Shown here piece by piece: positions 1 through 4,917 of a stretch of 7,184 bases of DNA. The position numbers and the translations under genes were made by a program. Source of the stretch: Chloroflexota bacterium (GTDB lineage: Bacteria > Chloroflexota > Dehalococcoidia > SAR202 > UBA11138); assembly GCA_022561955.1 (NCBI GenBank), contig JADFQF010000063.1, positions 1 to 7,184 on the forward strand. The letters are read 5' to 3'. The notes below the pieces were generated by a model. That model made no database searches. It had not been told where the DNA came from and saw only the letters and a list, made by a program, of their open reading frames with translations. Numbering within the stretch: the first letter of the stretch is position 1; every line of letters begins with the position of its first letter.

Positions 1-62
1 ACACGATCTGAACGGGCCTATCCTGCACTTGAAATACGGCTTAGGGTTGGCCCCGGCGGACG

Positions 63-1496
63 CTAGCCTACTTCGACCAGCTTGTTGAGCACGGCCATCT
101 CGGGAGAGTCCGGGTCGGCGTCTTGCCATCGCTGCTTTACGTTTGCGGGGGAGTCTTCCGCAGCGGTGCTTGAGTCAGAGCCGGCCTGTACCCGATTCAG
201 CCAGAAGCTGTCTCGCACCGACGTGCGCTGCTTCAGCCGGGCGCGGAGCATGTTTTCTGCCTTATCGTACTGCTCTGAGCGCAGATATGCCTCGAGAAGA
301 GTGTCTTCGAACACCTCCCGCTGTGCGTGGCTCCCGCCGATGCGTATTAGCTGTGGGAAGACGGGCTCGATGAGCCGTACCGCCTCGTCGTAGGCTCCGC
401 CGGCAAAGGCGCCAATGCCTCTTACCAGGGGAAGAGTTATCTCCCTCGCCAGAGCGTCGCCGTTCTTCGCGGATTCCAGCAGGCGGTCCGCCAGCCGTTG
501 AAACAGAGAGTCGTCTTCCGACGCCGCAAAGACCAGGGCGGCGTGCGCATCACGGAAAGCGGGTCCGGGCTGATCGGCCGCCGAAGAGGCCTGATCCCGT
601 ATCTCGTCAACGGAATAGGGCGGGTTATCGCCGCCGTAGACCCGGAGCCTCCACATCAGCGAAGTGCTGTCGGCGAGCGAGGCGGCGCTCCGCTGCAATA
701 CCGAGGGCCGGATGTCGTTTTCGTAGATGCTAACGGCGGAGGCATACCTTCCCTGAGCCAGTTCAAAGAGCGCCTGATGCCAGGAAAGGTGCACGTGGAA
801 CGGCGCTCTGCGATCGTATCCTGAGAGCCAGTCGCCTAGAAAATCGCCTCCGCCAGTGTGGTCGCCGGTCTCGAAAAAGACGTGAGCCACGGAATGGGAG
901 GCGTGGGCGCTTGTAGGACGCGCCGCCAGGGAGCGTTCGGCCAATCGGAGGGACTCGTCGAGGTAGCCCATCTCGTGGTGAGCAAAGGCGTACAGGCCCA
1001 GAAATGCCCAGTCGTCCCCATAATCTTGCTCGATACCCCTGAGCATGGCATACAGCTCGTTCGGGTAGCTTGCCACGCCTGCGCCGCTGCAGCCGAGTAT
1101 GAACAGCCGGTTTGCGACTCTTAGCATGAGGGCGTCGCGGGGGAACTCTGCCAGGTGCTCATGAATAAGGGCCAGTGACTTCGGTCCCTGTCCGCCGATG
1201 AACAGCGAAATAGCTTCCACCCCTTGCCGCTCGCGTCGGGTCGCGCGGAGGGCCAGGGTCTCGGCATGTTTGGCCGTGTCCTTGGCCTGGGCCGCCTTGC
1301 CCTGGAACATTTGCATCAGGGAGAGGCCGGCGTGGGCGAGGGCGAAACCTTCATCGGCGTCTATGGCCTTTTGGAACTGTAGCTCGGGACCAAAGCCCTG
1401 CTCGAGCAGAAGGTCGAGACCCTCTACGTAATGATCCGCGGCCACGCTGGAGCCGGTGGTCAGCTCAAGTCCGTATCGGTCTCTGATCTCCGACAT
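63..1496 (-). CDS. TTC38/StaR-like tetratricopeptide repeat protein
   Basis: This gene encodes 477 residues, close to the roughly 470 residues typical of the TTC38 (StaR-like) TPR family, so it looks full length. Family hallmarks seen: an N-terminal DRYGLELTTGS segment followed by AADHYVEGLDLLL (about 5-31); a first TPR-like helix pair with FALAHAGLSLMQMF (51-64); the His-rich core HASHSVAHVFFETGD (198-212) and HLSWHQALFELAQGRY (236-251); and a C-terminal GGSHAQREVFEDTLLEAYLR (387-406) followed by another TPR-like pair. No signal peptide or membrane segment is seen, so it is probably cytoplasmic. The family is widespread, but its biochemical role is not established; StaR itself sits in a glycopeptide antibiotic cluster. 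The ATG at 1494-1496 is chosen because GAGGAG lies 7 bases upstream and a promoter-like sequence lies behind that. An in-frame extension to 1625 would run through that promoter and has no family-like sequence. The family call is firm and the function is unknown. Confidence 0.9.
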   Translation of the reverse strand: MSEIRDRYGLELTTGSSVAADHYVEGLDLLLEQGFGPELQFQKAIDADEGFALAHAGLSLMQMFQGKAAQAKDTAKHAETLALRATRRERQGVEAISLFIGGQGPKSLALIHEHLAEFPRDALMLRVANRLFILGCSGAGVASYPNELYAMLRGIEQDYGDDWAFLGLYAFAHHEMGYLDESLRLAERSLAARPTSAHASHSVAHVFFETGDHTGGGDFLGDWLSGYDRRAPFHVHLSWHQALFELAQGRYASAVSIYENDIRPSVLQRSAASLADSTSLMWRLRVYGGDNPPYSVDEIRDQASSAADQPGPAFRDAHAALVFAASEDDSLFQRLADRLLESAKNGDALAREITLPLVRGIGAFAGGAYDEAVRLIEPVFPQLIRIGGSHAQREVFEDTLLEAYLRSEQYDKAENMLRARLKQRTSVRDSFWLNRVQAGSDSSTAAEDSPANVKQRWQDADPDSPEMAVLNKLVEVG

Positions 1497-1503
1497 GTTG
1501 AAA

Positions 1504-1509
1504 CTCCTC
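1504..1509 (-). promoter_or_regulatory. Shine-Dalgarno site that fixes the TPR gene start
   Basis: On the minus strand this reads GAGGAG, followed by 7 bases (TTTCAAC) and then the ATG at 1496-1494. Strength and spacing are near ideal. It decides in favour of this ATG over the longer in-frame extension to 1625. Confidence 0.8.
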
Positions 1510-1542
1510 GCGTAAGGTGCGCGCCGGTGCTGAACGGTCCTA

Positions 1543-1572
1543 GATATAACATGTTTGCCTCGCCATTGTCGA
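1543..1572 (-). promoter_or_regulatory. Candidate sigma70-type promoter of the TPR gene
   Basis: Read on the minus strand, a -35 box TCGACA (1572-1567, five of six matches to TTGACA) is followed by an 18-base spacer and a -10 box TATATC (1548-1543, four of six matches to TATAAT). Transcription would start near 1535, giving a leader of about 40 bases that contains the GAGGAG site. The boxes are imperfect and sigma preferences in this organism are unknown, so this is a reasonable candidate and not a proven promoter. Confidence 0.45.
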
Positions 1573-1780
1573 ACCCCTGCGCTACATGCCTCTAAATACG
1601 AATCTTCCTGTGCTGAGATCAGCACTCTTGGGAAGACCGCATCCGTCGGCTCGGTGTATCAGAAACGAACCTGCCCGGGCTCTAACGATATTGTCACCAA
1701 TTGGGAGGGTAGTGCTTGGCAGATTCACCTTTCGGCCACAGTCCATTCCCCTCGAAATTCACCGGCGTTCCGTATCGTTA

Positions 1781-2065
1781 GTGATTGAGGCGAGACTGTC
1801 AAAGAGGCGTGCGAGGAAATTGGACTTTTTGAGGTTCACGGCCCTGCTTCTGGGCTTCGGGGGGGTTGCGACCTATCTTCTGCTCTGGCTGGCCGTCCGA
1901 GCATTTGGATCGGTCACGCTTTCGTTCGGGGTCTGGGGACCCGAGTGGGTTAATTGGATGGAGAACTGGGTCGAGCCAGCCATCCTCGTGTCGTGGCTGG
2001 CGATCATAGGCTGGGCAGTGCGCCACGAGCTGCGGCAGGCAGCATCAAAAGCGAAGAGCCGGTAG
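1781..2065 (+). CDS. Small two-transmembrane hypothetical protein (start uncertain)
   Basis: I do not recognise this protein. Read from the GTG at 1781 it has 94 residues. A basic N-terminus (KRRARK, about 8-13) is followed by a long hydrophobic segment (about 17-43, LLLGFGGVATYLLLWLAV), a Trp-rich loop (GVWGPEWVNWMENW, about 49-62), a second hydrophobic helix (about 64-79, ILVSWLAIIGWAV) and a basic tail (RHELRQAASKAKSR). The positive charges at both ends fit a membrane hairpin with both termini inside, which argues that the frame is real. The start is unsure. The frame is open back to an ATG at 1586, but the extra residues look non-coding and lack a ribosome site. TTG at 1820 or 1829 sits just after GAGGA (1813-1817), though not at ideal spacing. 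It is divergent from the TPR gene and convergent with the PKD gene. Confidence 0.55.
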   Translation: MIEARLSKRRARKLDFLRFTALLLGFGGVATYLLLWLAVRAFGSVTLSFGVWGPEWVNWMENWVEPAILVSWLAIIGWAVRHELRQAASKAKSR

Positions 2066-2095
2066 GAGCTACAGGTCCCCACCGGCTCTTTCCAT
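2054..2095. terminator. Hairpin between convergent genes, probable shared terminator
   Basis: AAGAGCCGGT (2054-2063) pairs perfectly with ACCGGCTCTT (2081-2090), giving a 10-bp stem with a 17-base loop. On the plus strand the stem runs into a short T run (CTCTTTCC). On the minus strand a TTTT follows three bases after the stem. Its left arm overlaps the stop codon of the small membrane protein gene, and it lies 25 bases beyond the stop of the PKD gene on the other strand. The position suggests a bidirectional terminator. The U-tracts are weak, so efficiency is uncertain. Confidence 0.6.
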
Positions 2096-2114
2096 TGGCA
2101 ATTTAGGTTCTTCG

Positions 2115-4838
2115 CTATTCCTTATTCCCCATTATCAGGTCAATGACTTTCCGTGCCCACTTATTCTCCGCCAGCAGACCGGTCTTCCAGGCGTAGGCGA
2201 ATCCGCCTCCGGATAGCGCCAGCACGCCGATAAGAATTCCCAGGAACGCGGCGATGGGGAAGCCTCCGCCGGAATCGTCCGTATCTGTAGTGCTCAATGT
2301 ATCAGCCGACGAATCTCCGTCGTCCGAGCTAGGAGCGGCGTTAGCAAACGTTACCGCCGTCGCCGTGGGGTATGCGGTAGAAGTCGGCGGCACGCTCGTT
2401 GCCGTCGAAGTTGGCTCCACGCTACTGCTCGTCACCGAGCTGAACTGCGTTGCCGTCGCGGTTGGCGGAACGGAAGTCGAGGTCGACTTGACGGTAGCCG
2501 TGGCCGTTGGGCGGGGAGTTGCCGTGGGTGCGGCAATTATGGCCGTAGCCGTTGGAGTGGCCTCGGTCTTCCTTACTCCCATCAATACGAAGACCGAGAA
2601 ACCTCCGGCGAAGCCTGTGAAAGACGCACCGCATCTGGCGGTTTCAGACCCCGCTTCGCACGTCGCCGGCGTCGTGAACCTTGCCCCGCTCTCGCTGAAC
2701 TTGGTAATGGCTATGGACTTGCCCTCGGCTATCTTCTCGTCATACCACTGCCTGTTGACGGCCATCGTGACCGTATTGTCGCCAAGGTCGTCATTGGTTA
2801 TGCCGATCTTTTCAACATCCACCGCGAAGGCGACGTCTCTTGCCGGGTCCTCGAGAACGCTTCCAATGGCATTGGCTGCGCTCATCAGCTTTGCATCGGC
2901 GTCCTCGACGACGGCGTTTGCGTCCTTTGAAAACCGAACGGAGACCGAGGTGTTGTCCTTTATCCGCTTGAGGCCGACCTGGAAATTCACCCCGATCCTT
3001 GTAACTTTATCGCTGCCGCCGGACAATTTGGTCACGTCCGGTGCGGCAGGCTCGAAAACGAGCACGGGATTTTTAATTATGACGTCGAGACCATGGTCGG
3101 TTATTTCGACGGTCGCCGCCCCTTCTATCTTCAGGCCTTCTGAGAGGGCGATTACGGCCGTACCCACACCGTTGGTGGTCTCCAACGTAAGGTTGCCCAG
3201 AGTCACGTTCAGATCACCGACTATCTCAAGGGCATCGGTCACGCCTGTGAGGTCCGGACCAGTCACTATGCTGCCGTCGGCGGTCGATTCGATCTCGAGC
3301 ACCGTTGAAACCATCTGTACGGCTTCACCAATGACAGCCTCCAGACTCTCCTCGAACGCGCTCACGTCTTCGCTGCTGACCTCGAAAGTAGTGTCGACGG
3401 TTTCGACTACCGGCTCGCTGCTGCTGCCCGTTGACGTTGTCTCCGCGACGGGCTCTGAGGTAGGCTCCGGCGCCGGCGTGGCCGTAGCAGGTTTAGGAGT
3501 CGGCGTCTTCGTGGGCTTCGGCGTGCTGGTAGGTAGCTTCTTGATACCGCCGCCACCACCACCGCCGCCACCGCCATCACCGCTGCTAGTAGGCGTGTTG
3601 GTCGGGGTGGCCGTGGCGCCGCCTGCGCTGACCGTTACGGTAGACGTCACGATGCCGCTGGCACCGTCGTCATCCTGTACACGCAGGGCAACCGTATATG
3701 AGTCCTCGCTCGCGTAGGTGTACGTCGGCGCGGTCAGATTTACTCCTGAATCGGTCGTTGACCCAGACGTTTTGAACGACTGGCCGTCGTACTCAAAGTC
3801 CCATTCGTATGTTAATGCGTCGTTTCCGGGATCCGTCGCCGAACCCGCGAATGTTATGGTAACCCCGACGCTGCCGGTGTAGGGACCGCCCGCGTTGGCG
3901 GTCGGCAACACGTTGGCGACGCTCACGGAGGCCGTCGCGATCTGGCTTGTCGAATCGTCGTCGCGGACTCTCAGGGCGACCGTGAAGCTCCCATCGTCGT
4001 TATATGTGTAATCCGGATCGGTAAGAGCATCTCCGGAGGTATCGGCATTAAACGTCCCTCCGCTGTAAGTGAAGTCCCACTCGTAGGTCAGGGTATCGCT
4101 GCCGGGGTCGTTGGCGGACCCGCTAAAGGTGAGCTGCGAACCCTCATTTACCGAGTAAGACGATCCGGCGTTGGCAGTCGGCGGGACGTTGCTGATTGTT
4201 ACGGCCGCCGTTCGTATTGTGCTGACGCCGCCGTCGTCGTCTCGGACACGAAGCGCCACGGTCTTCGAGCCGTCGTTGTTGTACGTATTGGACGGACTCG
4301 TGAGGTCTTCTCCCGACGCGTCGACCGTAAAAGTCACATTGTCGTAGTCGAAGTCCCACTCGTACGTAAGGGTATCGTTGCCTGGGTCCGTCGCCGAGCC
4401 GTTGAAGCTGAGGGCGGAGCCTTCGTCCACGGAATAAGGCCCGCCGGGGCCGGCGCTGGGAGGCACGTTGCCGATAGTTACCGACGCTGAGACGATTGGG
4501 CTTACATTGTTGTTCGTGTCGGTAACTCTGAGTGCGACGGTGAAGGTGCCGTCGTCAGTGTAAGTGTTGGTCGGAGAAGTAAGGTTTACCCCCGACTGAA
4601 TCGCGGTAAAAGAGCCGCTGAAGTCGAAATCCCATTCAAAGGTCATGGAGTTCGCCGGGTCTTCTGCGTCGACCGCATCGCCGGAGAAGGTTATAATTTC
4701 CCCTTCGTCTCCGGAGTAAGGGCCGCCCGCATTGGCTACGGGCGTCCCCGCCTCGGCTGGGCTGACTCTGAGCTGCAGAGCCAGCACCAGCGCTATTATC
4801 AGTGTCCCTTGCAGGATGCGCTTGGCTTTCGATCCCAT
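2115..4838 (-). CDS. Membrane-anchored surface protein with four PKD domains
   Basis: Read from the ATG at 4838 this encodes 907 residues. In order: a signal peptide (1-30; SKAKR, then a hydrophobic core TLIIALVLAL, probable cleavage after AEA); four PKD-type beta-sandwich domains (about 32-124, 125-217, 218-309, 310-405), each with GGPYS-like, YEWDF and TVALRV motifs; a Thr/Pro linker with ten consecutive glycines (422-431); an unrecognised region of about 275 residues (482-757) holding the only two cysteines of the mature protein (727 and 736); a second Thr/Pro/Ser stalk (about 758-830); an acidic Ser/Asp stretch; one membrane helix (about 860-882); and a short basic tail. PKD domains are generally extracellular protein- or glycan-contact modules, so a surface adhesion or structural role is inferred. 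There is no enzyme motif and no LPXTG. A GTG at 4895 with a good GAGGA site would add 19 residues ahead of the signal peptide. The ATG is preferred because it gives a classical signal peptide. It follows the repeat-protein gene closely and is probably co-transcribed with it. Confidence 0.9.
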   Translation of the reverse strand: MGSKAKRILQGTLIIALVLALQLRVSPAEAGTPVANAGGPYSGDEGEIITFSGDAVDAEDPANSMTFEWDFDFSGSFTAIQSGVNLTSPTNTYTDDGTFTVALRVTDTNNNVSPIVSASVTIGNVPPSAGPGGPYSVDEGSALSFNGSATDPGNDTLTYEWDFDYDNVTFTVDASGEDLTSPSNTYNNDGSKTVALRVRDDDGGVSTIRTAAVTISNVPPTANAGSSYSVNEGSQLTFSGSANDPGSDTLTYEWDFTYSGGTFNADTSGDALTDPDYTYNDDGSFTVALRVRDDDSTSQIATASVSVANVLPTANAGGPYTGSVGVTITFAGSATDPGNDALTYEWDFEYDGQSFKTSGSTTDSGVNLTAPTYTYASEDSYTVALRVQDDDGASGIVTSTVTVSAGGATATPTNTPTSSGDGGGGGGGGGGIKKLPTSTPKPTKTPTPKPATATPAPEPTSEPVAETTSTGSSSEPVVETVDTTFEVSSEDVSAFEESLEAVIGEAVQMVSTVLEIESTADGSIVTGPDLTGVTDALEIVGDLNVTLGNLTLETTNGVGTAVIALSEGLKIEGAATVEITDHGLDVIIKNPVLVFEPAAPDVTKLSGGSDKVTRIGVNFQVGLKRIKDNTSVSVRFSKDANAVVEDADAKLMSAANAIGSVLEDPARDVAFAVDVEKIGITNDDLGDNTVTMAVNRQWYDEKIAEGKSIAITKFSESGARFTTPATCEAGSETARCGASFTGFAGGFSVFVLMGVRKTEATPTATAIIAAPTATPRPTATATVKSTSTSVPPTATATQFSSVTSSSVEPTSTATSVPPTSTAYPTATAVTFANAAPSSDDGDSSADTLSTTDTDDSGGGFPIAAFLGILIGVLALSGGGFAYAWKTGLLAENKWARKVIDLIMGNKE
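2193..2261 (-). other. C-terminal membrane anchor of the PKD protein
   Basis: A stretch of about 23 mostly hydrophobic residues (FPIAAFLGILIGVLALSGGG and onward) is followed by a tail containing K and R residues (NKWARK). It fits a single stop-transfer helix with the tail in the cytoplasm, so the protein would be anchored in the membrane with the rest outside. There is no sortase motif. Confidence 0.8.
2352..2567 (-). repeat. Thr/Pro/Ser-rich stalk 2 of the PKD protein
   Basis: About 72 residues dominated by TATATPT, VPPTAT and SVPPTST-type motifs, lying between the central region and the acidic pre-membrane stretch. Its place just outside the membrane helix suggests a wall- or envelope-spanning stalk, a possible target for O-glycosylation. 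Confidence 0.7.
3396..3620 (-). repeat. Thr/Pro/Gly/Glu-rich linker 1 of the PKD protein
   Basis: Low-complexity coding sequence rich in TPT, TPKP and EPT motifs on either side of the glycine run. It separates the PKD array from the central region and is probably an extended, unstructured stalk. Such linkers are common in Chloroflexota exported proteins. Confidence 0.7.
3546..3575 (-). repeat. Poly-glycine codon tract (GGN x10)
   Basis: Ten glycine codons in a row, seen on the plus strand as an interrupted CCR triplet run, sit inside the first Thr/Pro linker of the PKD protein. It would act as a flexible hinge between the PKD array and the central region. The triplet nature means slippage would change length without breaking the frame. 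Confidence 0.85.
3624..4745 (-). repeat. Tandem array of four PKD domains
   Basis: Four units of 92-96 residues (about 280 bp) lie head to tail at 4467-4745, 4188-4466, 3912-4187 and 3624-3911. Each opens with a P-x-A-x-A-G-G-x-Y-like motif (degenerate in units 2 and 3), has DP(G)xDxLTYEWDF in the middle (less regular in unit 1) and ends with DGSFTVALRVRDDD or a variant. The fourth unit carries a small insertion (KTSGSTTDSG). The DNA is also repeated, for example near-identical TCCCACTCGTA stretches in units 2 and 3, so the array may change copy number by recombination. Confidence 0.85.
4749..4838 (-). other. Signal peptide coding segment of the PKD protein
   Basis: The first 30 residues from the ATG at 4838 have a basic start (SKAKR), a hydrophobic core (TLIIALVLAL) and an Ala-x-Ala-type end (AEA before GTPVANAGG). 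This is a standard Sec signal peptide and places the PKD domains outside the cytoplasmic membrane. Confidence 0.8.
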
Positions 4839-4901
4839 ACCTGACCTACCTGTCTTTTTTATCTCTATCCTGCTAGACGTTTCCCCTACCTCCACCCGTC
4901 T

Positions 4902-4906
4902 TCCTC
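4902..4906 (-). promoter_or_regulatory. Ribosome site that could support a GTG start of the PKD gene
   Basis: On the minus strand GAGGA lies 6 bases before a GTG at 4895-4893, in frame with the PKD protein, and between the stop of the upstream gene (4918) and that GTG. It is a better match than the AGGT-type sequence before the ATG at 4838. It keeps the longer start possible, which would place 19 charged or polar residues ahead of the signal peptide. Confidence 0.45.
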
Positions 4907-4917
4907 ACACACCTAGC

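Noticed and set aside
14..54. Possible terminator after the TPR gene (GGGCC and GGCCC)
   Set aside because: Only five base pairs with a large loop and no T run; not supportable.
1497..1625. N-terminal extension of the TPR protein by 43 residues
   Set aside because: The extension overlaps a promoter-like sequence and a strong ribosome site, and has no family similarity; the ATG at 1496 is better.
1586..1780. N-terminal extension of the small membrane protein from an ATG at 1586
   Set aside because: No ribosome site precedes it, and the encoded residues are Arg/Pro-rich and look like translated non-coding DNA. A GTG at 1712 follows GGGAGGG, but the spacing is too short (about 3 bases).
3546..3575. 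CRISPR or non-coding microsatellite
   Set aside because: The triplet run is in frame and encodes glycine inside a linker; there are no spaced repeats in the window outside protein repeats.
2254..3717. Long plus-strand open frame of 487 codons opposite the PKD gene
   Set aside because: It is the antisense of low-complexity Thr/Pro/Gly and PKD coding sequence; its translation is a Val/Ala/Ser/Pro-rich product with a proline run mirroring the glycine tract. The minus strand has a signal peptide, domains and an anchor.
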